The notes: generated by a model from the letters alone, not told the origin. DNA of 6,386 nucleotides from Pseudomonadota bacterium (GCA_900299205.1 OMIW01000057.1:1-6386), one strand, 5' to 3'. Positions 1 to 6,367 are shown, numbered from the stretch's first letter. A program made the numbers and translations.

Positions 1-662
1 GGAGTGCTCCTTGCGATACGGCTAATCGCGGTGGCAAGGTCGGCGACATGAATACGATTTGTATATCGGTCAGCACCCGCGACGGTGCGGTAACTGCCAC
101 TGATCAATCTGTCTAGGATTGAGCGACCCGGACCGTAGATACCGGCAACACGAAGGACGGTTACTGATGGATGATTCGTCAGATACATCTCCTCGCAGCG
201 AAGTCGCGCGACGGCGTGGATCTCCCGTGGCTGAGGAGGGGTCAGTTCAGTGACGATTGCCCCATCGCGCTCGCCGTACACACCGGTGGTGCTCAGGTAG
301 ACAACATGAATTGGTGCCTCGCGAGGGGCGACCGCCCCGATCACTTTAAGCACCGCCCGTGGGCCCTGGAGCGCACTAGGGAGGTTGTTGGGATCGACGT
401 TAGGCGGAATGCTGTCGATAATTGTCCTGATTGTTGGATGGCGCTTGAGGATGGCGATCAGACGTGACACCGAATCCTCGCCGACTGCTGTTTCACCGGA
501 CGTGATGTTCAGAACTTCACACGAAAATCCGCTTTCTCGAAGGGAGGTGGCGCTGCGGTCAGAGCGGGTTGTACAGATAACGTCATCGCGCCCGAGCATG
601 GTGGCGACGGTGCGAAGGGTATAGCCACATCCAAGAAGAAGGGTGGTCGGGGCATTAGACAT
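1..662 (-). CDS. Atypical SDR / NAD(P)-dependent epimerase-like protein (YeeZ-like), C-terminus cut by window edge
   Basis: The reverse strand reads open from an ATG at 662-660 to the window edge, giving 220 codons without a stop; the C-terminus lies outside. The protein begins with a Rossmann beta-strand and nucleotide loop (LLLGCGYTL, residues 8-16). It then has the SDR strand YLSTTGVYG (122-130), the block RVAGIYGPGR (171-180) and NRIHVADLA (202-210), which are typical of YeeZ-like atypical SDRs and NAD-dependent epimerase/dehydratases. Two features are odd. The third glycine of GxGxxG is Leu16, and no YxxxK catalytic pair follows the VYG block, where the sequence is Arg-rich (147-155). 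Atypical SDRs often lack the YxxxK, so a binding or non-classical redox role is possible; the substrate cannot be told. No Shine-Dalgarno is seen before the ATG. The next in-frame Met (22) would delete the nucleotide loop, so 662 is preferred. The family call is firm, the function is not. Confidence 0.87.
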   Translation of the reverse strand, partial: MSNAPTTLLLGCGYTLRTVATMLGRDDVICTTRSDRSATSLRESGFSCEVLNITSGETAVGEDSVSRLIAILKRHPTIRTIIDSIPPNVDPNNLPSALQGPRAVLKVIGAVAPREAPIHVVYLSTTGVYGERDGAIVTELTPPQPREIHAVARLRCEEMYLTNHPSVTVLRVAGIYGPGRSILDRLISGSYRTVAGADRYTNRIHVADLATAISRIARST

Positions 663-692
663 GATGCAGTAGAGAAAAGGTAATTTGGACGA

Positions 693-722
693 ATTGTACC
701 TCGAAATGTAGGGAGTGTACAA
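693..722 (-). promoter_or_regulatory. Candidate promoter for the SDR gene, built on an inverted repeat
   Basis: On the minus strand a TTGTAC (722-717) and a TACAAT (698-693, five of six to the -10 consensus) are 18 nt apart. The start would lie near 686, leaving a leader of about 24 nt to the ATG at 662. The same bases form an inverted repeat, TTGTAC at 694-699 and GTACAA at 717-722, so the site could also bind a dimeric regulator. The -35 is weak (three of six). This is inferred from consensus matching only. Confidence 0.35.
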
Positions 723-781
723 AAATTTACGAGAGCGGATGACGGGCGAGATACATAGAGTTTAGGGTAATTGAAAGGGAA

Positions 782-824
782 GGGGAGCAGATTCTACCGC
801 AGATATGCGGTGAATTGACTCCCC
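782..824 (-). terminator. Nested hairpin downstream of ubiB, probable transcription terminator
   Basis: Three stacked stems are visible: GGGGAG (782-787) with CTCCCC (819-824), ATTC (791-794) with GAAT (812-815), and ACCGCA (796-801) with TGCGGT (806-811) around a 4-nt loop. This gives about 16 pairs with one small internal loop and a single bulge. It lies 41 nt beyond the ubiB stop codon, in the gap before the co-directional SDR gene, where a terminator is expected. In the minus direction the tail is pyrimidine-rich but lacks a clean U-run. In the plus direction CCTTTT follows, so it may stop transcription both ways. Confidence 0.55.
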
Positions 825-864
825 CTTTTGAGAAACCGTGAGGAAAACCGTCGGATCTGCCCCT

Positions 865-2556
865 CTAGCTCTCCATGCGCCGTTCTGACACGAGCCAGCG
901 TCCCATGAAGTAAAGGCCACCGAGGAGAAGCGGCACCCCGAGAATTGTCCGATCATCCCAAAACGCCAGTCCTGAAAGTACCGAGAAGGTACCGAACAGA
1001 ACCGCAGCATTGAGTGAGCGGATTCCAGGGCTGAGTCGCCTCGTCGCGCGTGCCGTTTCAGGATCTCTGACCGGTAATTTGAGCTGACCGGCTTCAAACT
1101 GTCGTAACCCTCGTTGAAGGGTACGCGCGATAATCCTGACAAGCCGAGCAGTGCGCATCATGTCGGCAGGAGCCCTTTGAAGGATCCCTATCGGCCCACC
1201 AAGGGCTTTCGACAGAACGTAAGCCGACGCCTGAGCGAGGGCGATCTGTCGATAGTCAGCATCTACCGATTTTGTCCCGAGGAGGGCCAGCAATCCCTCG
1301 AGCTCGATGAGACAGCGACCGAGCAGCACAAACTCTCGGGGCACCGAGAGCCGACCACGATCGGTTTGTTCAACGAGTCGCTTCACGAGAATGCCGATGT
1401 TGTCACCGGATATTCCCGAAAGGTCGATCGACGCAAGGAAAGCATCCATCGCTTCGATGACCCGCTCGTCTCCGATGGCATCGGAGGCGAGAATTCCGAG
1501 GTCTGCAAGATCGTGCACGATAGCTGCGGCATCGGCCGTGATCGCGTGGGTTGCGATGTTCGCGAGCCCTTTGCGAGTTTTTGGCGGTAGCCGACCGAGC
1601 ATCCCGCAGTCATACATGATGATGCGACCACTGGCGTGCACTGCGATATTCCCGGGGTGCGGATCGGCGTGAAAGATGCCCGTCTCCACCAGTTGATAGA
1701 GAAAGGCGTCCACGACATGCCGGATAGCACGCTTGACCTCTCCCGGGGGTGCTCGCAGATCCTTCGGTGAGGTCCCTGGCACGAAATCGAGCGCAAGGAC
1801 GCGAGCGCACGAGAGGGTATCAATGACCCCTGGCACGATCACTGGGATAGAGGAGCTCTTAAAACTATCGCGAAATTCGCGATAGTTAGTCGCCTCAATC
1901 TTATAATCGAGCTCCTCCTGAAAGGTAGCGGCGAGTTGATCGATCGTACCGAGCAGATCCGTGCCCGCAAATATCCAAGGGATGAGCGAGCAGTGGAACG
2001 CGATCGAACGAAGAATCGCAAGGTCGGTCCGGATGACGGACTCGATCTCTGGCCGTTGGATCTTCAGAACGACCTCACGACCATCGGAGAGTTGAGCCCG
2101 ATGAACCTGTCCAATGCTGGCGGCCTTGAGCGGGATCGCCGACACACTGGAGATGAGGGAATACTTCTCCTGCAACTCCTTCTGAAGCACCTGTTCAATC
2201 TCCGCGTAGGAGACTGGGGGTACGTCGGCTTGAAGTTGAGAGAGAACGTCTATCCAGATCGGTGGAAAGATGTCCCCTCGCGTGCTCATGATCTGTCCCC
2301 CCTTAATGAAGGTGGGGCCGAGTCTCACGAACCGTGCAAGTGCATTCTCGGCTGCCGCGCGAATAAGAACCTCCGGTTCTTCATCAACTCCGAAGAGCTG
2401 ACCAACCTGTTGTCCAGAGACGAACAAGAGAAACCCGAGGAGCTCCCCCAGAATGGTACAGAATCGCACCACCTTGAAGGTGACGTTTGGTGCTCGGCTA
2501 AACTGCACCGTAGCAGAACTTTTCTTTGACATGAACCTTTCGCAGAACTTCCGCAC
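865..2556 (-). CDS. ubiB: UbiB/ABC1/ADCK-family atypical protein kinase-like protein, membrane-anchored
   Basis: The 563-residue protein belongs to the UbiB/ADCK family of kinase-fold ATPases that support ubiquinone (coenzyme Q) biosynthesis at the membrane. In order it shows the KxGQ motif as KGGQ (85-88, followed by STRGDIFPP), the A-rich loop as KAAS (144-147, then IGQVH), the ATP-binding lysine in VVLK (K165), the ExD motif ELD (215-217) with helix Glu221, the loop HADPHPGN (296-303), and a DFG-equivalent reading DCG (316-318). Two hydrophobic C-terminal segments (about 514-532 and 538-556) match the usual membrane anchor, and the length is normal. The A-rich loop normally reads AAAS, and the DFG Phe is Cys here. 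The GTG start at 2556 has AGAGG 7 nt upstream. An ATG at 2532 (555 residues) is a real alternative, because a TTGACA (2584-2579) spaced 18 nt from CATAGT (2560-2555) could be a promoter overlapping the GTG. A small membrane ORF lies 77 nt upstream. The family is sure; a role in quinone synthesis is by homology. Confidence 0.94.
   Translation of the reverse strand: MRKFCERFMSKKSSATVQFSRAPNVTFKVVRFCTILGELLGFLLFVSGQQVGQLFGVDEEPEVLIRAAAENALARFVRLGPTFIKGGQIMSTRGDIFPPIWIDVLSQLQADVPPVSYAEIEQVLQKELQEKYSLISSVSAIPLKAASIGQVHRAQLSDGREVVLKIQRPEIESVIRTDLAILRSIAFHCSLIPWIFAGTDLLGTIDQLAATFQEELDYKIEATNYREFRDSFKSSSIPVIVPGVIDTLSCARVLALDFVPGTSPKDLRAPPGEVKRAIRHVVDAFLYQLVETGIFHADPHPGNIAVHASGRIIMYDCGMLGRLPPKTRKGLANIATHAITADAAAIVHDLADLGILASDAIGDERVIEAMDAFLASIDLSGISGDNIGILVKRLVEQTDRGRLSVPREFVLLGRCLIELEGLLALLGTKSVDADYRQIALAQASAYVLSKALGGPIGILQRAPADMMRTARLVRIIARTLQRGLRQFEAGQLKLPVRDPETARATRRLSPGIRSLNAAVLFGTFSVLSGLAFWDDRTILGVPLLLGGLYFMGRWLVSERRMES
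1863..1887. repeat. Perfect 25-nt palindrome (12-nt arms, 1-nt centre) inside ubiB
   Basis: The left arm AACTATCGCGAA (1863-1874) is the exact reverse complement of the right arm TTCGCGATAGTT (1876-1887), separated by one A. It encodes ubiB residues 224-231 (NYREFRDS) and the first base of F232, just after the ExD motif and Glu221. Twelve perfect pairs at a fixed spacing are not expected by chance in a window this size. It could be a protein-binding site, a structured mRNA element or a coincidence of codon choice. Confidence 0.7.
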
Positions 2557-2584
2557 TATGGAACCTCTGCCGATACGGTGTCAA
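2555..2584 (-). promoter_or_regulatory. Candidate promoter overlapping the ubiB start
   Basis: A perfect -35 hexamer TTGACA (2584-2579) stands 18 nt from CATAGT (2560-2555, four of six to consensus). Transcription would begin near 2548, downstream of the GTG at 2556. Its transcripts could then only use the ATG at 2532, which has GAAAGG only 3 nt before it. The GTG would need transcripts from further upstream, through the small membrane ORF. The site is a consensus match only, and the -10 is imperfect. Confidence 0.35.
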
Positions 2585-2633
2585 CCGATCAGGTTACGGA
2601 TAGGGGGTGGAGAAGGACCAACTGAAGAAGGGG

Positions 2634-2831
2634 CTATCCATTACGGATGAGCCACACGGCGATATCGGCGGCGACCACAACCACGACAAAAAAGGCGATT
2701 GCCAGAGAGAGTAGTACTGCCTGCGATGCGAACAAAATTGCGACAGCAAAATGACCCTGTAAGGAGCGATTGTGAGTGATCGTGGGACGATCCGCCTCAT
2801 GAGGAAGGATGGGTTCAGCTCTCGGTGACAT
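2634..2831 (-). CDS. Small hydrophobic membrane protein of unknown function
   Basis: This 65-residue ORF starts at an ATG (2831-2829) with AAGGG 9 nt upstream (2845-2841) and ends in TAG. Residues 1-26 are polar with several Pro and His. Residues 28-62 are almost wholly hydrophobic, including a run of five valines and a tryptophan near the end, and are followed by a short RNG tail. That suggests one long or two short membrane helices and an N-terminus outside the bilayer. It lies 77 nt upstream of ubiB on the same strand, so the two may share a transcript. An in-frame TTG at 2867 would add 12 residues but has no ribosome binding site and overlaps a candidate -10. I recognise no family. The hydrophobic stretch, ribosome binding site and position argue that it is real, but a short ORF could still be chance. 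Confidence 0.5.
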   Translation of the reverse strand: MSPRAEPILPHEADRPTITHNRSLQGHFAVAILFASQAVLLSLAIAFFVVVVVAADIAVWLIRNG

Positions 2832-2969
2832 GGAAAGGGGCCCTTCAACTGAGATCCGGGGAAGCAAAATACCGCTTATCGAGAAAGTCTGTCATACTAT
2901 GACCCCGACTGCCAGAGAATCCAAAAATCTGAACAAAAGGCTTTCTGGTTCTATTAGTATCTTGTTTTA
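2832..2969. promoter_or_regulatory. Divergent intergenic region with candidate promoters for the small membrane ORF and hflX
   Basis: On the minus strand ATGACA (2895-2890, five of six to -35) is 18 nt from TATTTT (2871-2866, four of six to -10). This would start transcription about 28 nt ahead of the small ORF ATG at 2831. On the plus strand TGAACA (2930-2935) is 16 nt from TATTAG (2952-2957), each four of six, giving a start near 2964. The right half is AT-rich compared with its surroundings. The minus pair is modest and the plus pair weak; both rest on consensus matching only. Confidence 0.35.
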
Positions 2970-4670
2970 TTGATTTATTTGGCCGTGGCTCAAACAACCA
3001 AAGTTGGTGGAGAAACCCGGGGGCTTCCTCCCTCGGTACTCCGCCGTGTTCATCGCCTTCTCACCCGCCGTATCGATCCCGATGAGATCGCTCCCGCCGA
3101 TTTCTGTCGAGAGCTGTGGGAAACCGCTCACGCTATCGGGCGTAGGATAGGAGCTCTAATCTCTCGGGATGGACGGGTTGAAGAGGTTTTTGTCGGCTCA
3201 AAGCAGATCCTATACCTTCCAGACCTCGGTCGGTATCGGCTCTCTGGGGGGCGATTGCGGCGATTGCGGTTAATTTTTTCCGATCTCTCCACGAAAAGTG
3301 ACCTTCCCGATATTCCCACTGATATAACGACCGACCTCGAGAAACTACGGCTCGATGCGGTTATTTCAGTTAAGCAGAGCCGAGGTGGGATGTCGTGTCG
3401 GTATAGTTATCTGATGCCAGATGGTTCGACTCATGAGGAGCTTGTTCGCGATCTCGGCCGACTGGAGCTGTCATTTCGCGATTTTATAGCTGAGCTGGAG
3501 AGGGAGCTAACGGCGTCGCTCGAGAGTGGGGATACTCACGCACGAGACGACACTCGAGCGGTGTTAGTGAGTGTCTCTGACAGGCCGGAACACGAGGTGC
3601 GGGCATCGCTTGATGAGCTGAACGAGCTCTGTCGGACCGCTGGGGTAGAGGTAGTCCACCGTGTCTCGCAGCGCAAAAAACCGGACCCAAAATCGGTGCT
3701 TGGAAAGGGAAAGCTCGAGGAGGTTGTCTTGACCTGCTTAAAGGTCGGTGCTGGATTGTTGATATTCGACACTGAGCTCAAACCCTCGCAGTGGCGGGTC
3801 ATCACGAATACGACCGATCTGAAGGTCCTCGATCGATCGATGGTGATACTCGATATTTTTGCTCAGCGGGCAACGAGTAGCGAGGGGCGACTCCAGGTTG
3901 AGCTTGCGCAGTTGACCTATAACCTGCCCCGTCTGGTCGAACAGGATGCAGGACTTTCGCGGCTTACGGGTGGAATAGGGGGGCGAGGTCCTGGTGAGAC
4001 AAAGCTCGAGATTGGAAGGCGTCGGGCGCGTGAACGGATTACTCTCCTCAAGGAACGGCTTGAGGAGATTACCTCGCAGCGGGCGCTGCGACGTCAGCGG
4101 CGGACCGTTTCGGAGGTCCCCCTTGTTGCGATTATTGGATATACAAATGCGGGGAAATCCACCCTCTTCAATCGACTGACCGGGGATGCGGTTCTTGCGG
4201 AGAACAAGCTGTTCGCCACTCTCACCCCCTTCCAGCGTCGAGTGTTAGTCTCGAGTGAGGATGGTACTGCCTCGGCTATGGTGATTATCTCCGATACGGT
4301 TGGTTTTATCAGGGAGCTTCCAGAAGAGCTGATGCCATCGTTTCGGGCCACCCTCGAGGAGATTGAAGGTGCTTCGGTGGTACTTCATGTGGTTGATGCC
4401 TCCGACCCCGAGGTGTCAGTTCGGTATCGGGCAGTAAGAGACATACTCAGGTCTTGTGAGCTGGCCGAGGTTCAAGAACTCGTTCTGCTGAACAAGATTG
4501 ACCTCTGCGAGGGAGGGGCCTTGTCTGAAACTTTCGGTGGTGGGCCATCGATTAGCATCTCGGCGTTGACCGGTGAGGGGCTTGGGGAGGTGCGAGAGTG
4601 GTTGGCGCGACGTCTCATGAGAGGGGAGGATATGGAAGAACAGGGAGAGGTGACATCAGAGCGGTGTTAG
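2970..4670 (+). CDS. hflX: Ribosome-associated GTPase HflX (long form)
   Basis: HflX is a translational GTPase of the Obg-HflX group that binds the 50S subunit and splits stalled or stress-arrested ribosomes. The 566-residue protein has an N-terminal extension (1-190) found in long-form HflX. Next come the HflX N-domain (about 196-350) with the glycine-rich linker GGIGGRGPGETK (334-345), a helical stretch, and the G domain. G1 is GYTNAGKS (390-397), G3 is DTVGF (442-446), G4 is NKID (508-511) and G5 is SAL (531-533). The switch I region reads LFATLTPFQRR (414-424), where LFATLDPTTR is usual. The start is uncertain. A TAG at 2955 closes the frame upstream, and only TTG 2970, TTG 2979 and GTG 2985 are available, none with a visible Shine-Dalgarno. 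The extension resembles known long forms from about residue 11, so any of these fits. It is transcribed away from ubiB and is convergent with the coiled-coil gene. Identity is firm. Confidence 0.96.
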   Translation: MIYLAVAQTTKVGGETRGLPPSVLRRVHRLLTRRIDPDEIAPADFCRELWETAHAIGRRIGALISRDGRVEEVFVGSKQILYLPDLGRYRLSGGRLRRLRLIFSDLSTKSDLPDIPTDITTDLEKLRLDAVISVKQSRGGMSCRYSYLMPDGSTHEELVRDLGRLELSFRDFIAELERELTASLESGDTHARDDTRAVLVSVSDRPEHEVRASLDELNELCRTAGVEVVHRVSQRKKPDPKSVLGKGKLEEVVLTCLKVGAGLLIFDTELKPSQWRVITNTTDLKVLDRSMVILDIFAQRATSSEGRLQVELAQLTYNLPRLVEQDAGLSRLTGGIGGRGPGETKLEIGRRRARERITLLKERLEEITSQRALRRQRRTVSEVPLVAIIGYTNAGKSTLFNRLTGDAVLAENKLFATLTPFQRRVLVSSEDGTASAMVIISDTVGFIRELPEELMPSFRATLEEIEGASVVLHVVDASDPEVSVRYRAVRDILRSCELAEVQELVLLNKIDLCEGGALSETFGGGPSISISALTGEGLGEVREWLARRLMRGEDMEEQGEVTSERC

Positions 4671-4751
4671 GGGCTGCCCCTGTTGCATCGGCTCTTGGAG
4701 AGGGGGACGGTGGGCTAGGGAGATGAGGAATTTAGTATCGCGAGTCGGTCC

Positions 4752-5411
4752 CTACGCGAGCAGTTTTTCAACGAGTGCGGTGTATTCAAGTTCAAGGTCG
4801 TGCTGCTGCCGAGTCAGGGTGTCTAATCGTGTCTCCATTTCGCGGTACTCATCGAGGAGCTGTCTCAATGTTTCCCCGGCGGTTCGCATCGATATCTGAA
4901 GCTCCTGAAGGAATTGGCGCTGCGCCTTCGTAAGTTCAGCCTGTTTAAGGAGTTCATCGAGCTCCTTTTGCGAGTCTGCGAGCTGCGACTCCAGTTCGGA
5001 AGCCTCCTCCCTTATTTTGTCAAAGTTTGTTCGAACCTCATCGAGCGCAGCCTCATCCTCCTCTCGGGTTGATTTTATGTTCTGTTGAGCTAGTTCGAGC
5101 TCTTCAACCGAGGCCTGCTGTTGCTTCAGCTTCTCTGAGATTGTTGCTCCTTCATGTCGAAGTCGCTCGACTTCCTGCCGAAGGGTATCCCGATTTTTCT
5201 CGAGCTGTTCAAGGCTCTTCCGCGACATTACTTTCCCCGGTTCTGGTAAGAGCGAACGAAGTTCCTGCTCCAACGCCAAGAAATGCTCCTGTGCGGGCGA
5301 AGGACTGCCACTTGCGGTCTCTTCATGACGACGGATCATATAACGATAGAACGCAGCCTGAACGGCTATCCCCGCAATTGAGCCGACAAGAATAGGGATG
5401 AGGTAGCCCAT
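4752..5411 (-). CDS. Membrane-anchored coiled-coil protein of unknown function
   Basis: From an ATG at 5411 the protein has 219 residues. Residues 3-23 form an uncleaved-looking membrane anchor (LIPILVGSIAGIAVQAAFY), followed by the basic RYMIRRHEE, which suggests the body stays in the cytoplasm. After a Pro/Ser linker (33-40) nearly everything to the C-terminus is Glu/Gln/Leu/Arg-rich heptad-like coiled coil, broken near residues 52-62 (LLPEPGK) and 171-179. No catalytic motif is seen. Such proteins often act as scaffolds or spacers, but coiled coils resemble one another, so no family can be named. A GTG at 5477 would extend the protein by 22 residues and bury the anchor, and neither start has a clear Shine-Dalgarno. 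The ATG is preferred because it puts the anchor at the N-terminus and leaves room for a divergent promoter. The gene converges on hflX and is divergent from the next one. Confidence 0.82.
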   Translation of the reverse strand: MGYLIPILVGSIAGIAVQAAFYRYMIRRHEETASGSPSPAQEHFLALEQELRSLLPEPGKVMSRKSLEQLEKNRDTLRQEVERLRHEGATISEKLKQQQASVEELELAQQNIKSTREEDEAALDEVRTNFDKIREEASELESQLADSQKELDELLKQAELTKAQRQFLQELQISMRTAGETLRQLLDEYREMETRLDTLTRQQHDLELEYTALVEKLLA

Positions 5412-5625
5412 GAGATTATTGATAGAGGGAGGGAAAAACCGAGGGCATTGCCAACGGATAGTATCGAAGTTCCTCACAGAATAACGGATGGAGCGATATC
5501 GACCAAGGGGATATTCGGTAATGCAGAGCCCCTCTCAAAAAGGTACTTGTTGGAAGGTTAAGCTCGCTTTACCGTCGCCGAACATTAAGTTAGTCGTAAA
5601 CCACCTCTTCTCTTGGGAGGCATTG
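5412..5625. promoter_or_regulatory. Divergent intergenic region between the coiled-coil gene and the 240-residue gene
   Basis: These 214 bases must hold the promoters of both flanking genes if the chosen starts are right. On the minus strand TTGGTC is spaced 17 nt from TATTCT, within about 5480-5510, as a weak candidate for the coiled-coil gene. On the plus strand no good -35/-10 pair stands out. Frames crossing the region can be read open in both directions, but their translations look like non-coding sequence. I see no hairpin terminator or RNA gene. Confidence 0.3.
5615..5620 (+). promoter_or_regulatory. Ribosome binding site that sets the start at 5626
   Basis: GGGAGG lies 5 nt before the ATG at 5626. 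It is the strongest Shine-Dalgarno in the window and decides against the upstream in-frame ATGs at 5488 and 5521, which have none. Confidence 0.75.
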
Positions 5626-6348
5626 ATGCCGTCTTCTCATCCATCAGAGCAGCCAATCGAGCGGCTCGAGCTACCTCGGGGAAACGACGACTTTGAGTTA
5701 GATCGTTCCACGATACCACTCGGCTCCTCTTGTCTAGTGGGTGGACGGTTACCTTCCTGGGTGTCTGCTTTTGGGGAGGTTCTCATTGATCAGGAGCTCT
5801 GGTGCCTCGGGGGTGATACCCGGCAACGGCATGATAATCCCCTCAGCGAATTCGGATTTCAGCGGGAACGCGCTCCGGTTGGTATTGAGGGGTCCACAGC
5901 TTATCGACTTAACTCGGGGAGCTCTGAGCTGGTCGTGTGGGGTTGGGGGATCGGCTATGCTGAGCGGGAGCTGGGGGGCCTGTTTGTTCCGCGCCACCAC
6001 TTTGACCCTCTTCTTTTGACGACTGATAGAATCCCTCTGATAAACCACCCACAACCTCTTGAGCCCCTCCTCGCCCTTCCGTTTACGGGTAGCGTCGAGC
6101 GGACACTTTTGTTGTTTTCAAATCTCTGTGACTGTTTGAGGGGGTATGAGAGCTGGATTGCCGAATCAAGGGGTGAGGCCTACCGGGTAGAGAGGGTTAG
6201 GCATCCGGAGAGGCTGGGATCTTTTGTTCCGCCCGCCGCGATGGCTCGGGCTTGGAGTCTCCTCGGTGATACGACTCGGGCCTGTGCCCAAATGATGCCT
6301 CAAAAAGCCGACCTTGTTTTCTCTGATCCCTGGGATGGGGTTTACTAG
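5626..6348 (+). CDS. Conserved-looking soluble protein of unknown function, 240 residues
   Basis: The ATG at 5626 follows a near-ideal GGGAGG and the frame ends in TAG. I do not recognise the family. The protein has no signal peptide or membrane segment. Its middle looks under strong constraint, being rich in Gly, Trp and His: VGGRLPSWVSAFG (38-50), LWCLGGDTR (58-66), NPLSEFGFQR (71-80), GSTAYRL (89-95), VVWGWGIGYAE (103-113) and GGLFVPRHHFDP (117-128). The C-terminal third is more helical, with several Cys (168, 170, 220), and ends in SDPWDGVY. The blocks FGFQR, GSTAYRL and VVWGWGIG suggest a beta-rich fold, but no catalytic signature can be named. In-frame ATGs at 5488 and 5521 would add up to 46 residues of low-quality sequence and are rejected. 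It is divergent from the coiled-coil gene, which hints at shared control and nothing more. Confidence 0.82.
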   Translation: MPSSHPSEQPIERLELPRGNDDFELDRSTIPLGSSCLVGGRLPSWVSAFGEVLIDQELWCLGGDTRQRHDNPLSEFGFQRERAPVGIEGSTAYRLNSGSSELVVWGWGIGYAERELGGLFVPRHHFDPLLLTTDRIPLINHPQPLEPLLALPFTGSVERTLLLFSNLCDCLRGYESWIAESRGEAYRVERVRHPERLGSFVPPAAMARAWSLLGDTTRACAQMMPQKADLVFSDPWDGVY

Positions 6349-6367
6349 GGTACTGCGACGACCTGAT

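Noticed and set aside
171-467. Plus-strand ORF of 98 codons opposite the SDR gene
   Set aside because: The minus frame encodes clear SDR blocks over the same bases.
1114-1590. Plus-strand ORF of 158 codons opposite ubiB
   Set aside because: It is an antisense shadow; the minus frame carries the conserved UbiB C-terminal half.
1936-2529. Plus-strand ORF of 197 codons opposite ubiB
   Set aside because: It is fully antisense to a gene with intact family motifs, and its translation is charged and low in structure with no recognisable motif.
2594-2848. Overlapping minus-strand ORF of 84 codons in another frame of the small membrane gene
   Set aside because: It is rich in Ser and Pro with no convincing membrane segment. 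The other frame has the hydrophobic stretch and a better-placed ribosome binding site.
3252-3269. Tandem 9-nt repeat CGATTGCGG in hflX
   Set aside because: It encodes the RLR repeats in the N-terminal extension, is in frame and is short; it is probably ordinary codon reuse.
4671-4681. Short GGGG/CCCC hairpin after the hflX stop
   Set aside because: It has four pairs, a 3-nt loop and no following U-run, which is too weak for a terminator. No clear terminator is visible in the convergent gap.
5027-5395. Plus-strand ORF opposite the coiled-coil gene
   Set aside because: Antisense of Glu/Gln/Leu heptads commonly stays open; the translation has no features of a real protein.
5488-5625. N-terminal extension of the 240-residue gene from upstream ATG codons
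   Set aside because: There is no ribosome binding site at 5488 or 5521, the translation looks non-coding, and a strong GGGAGG precedes the ATG at 5626.
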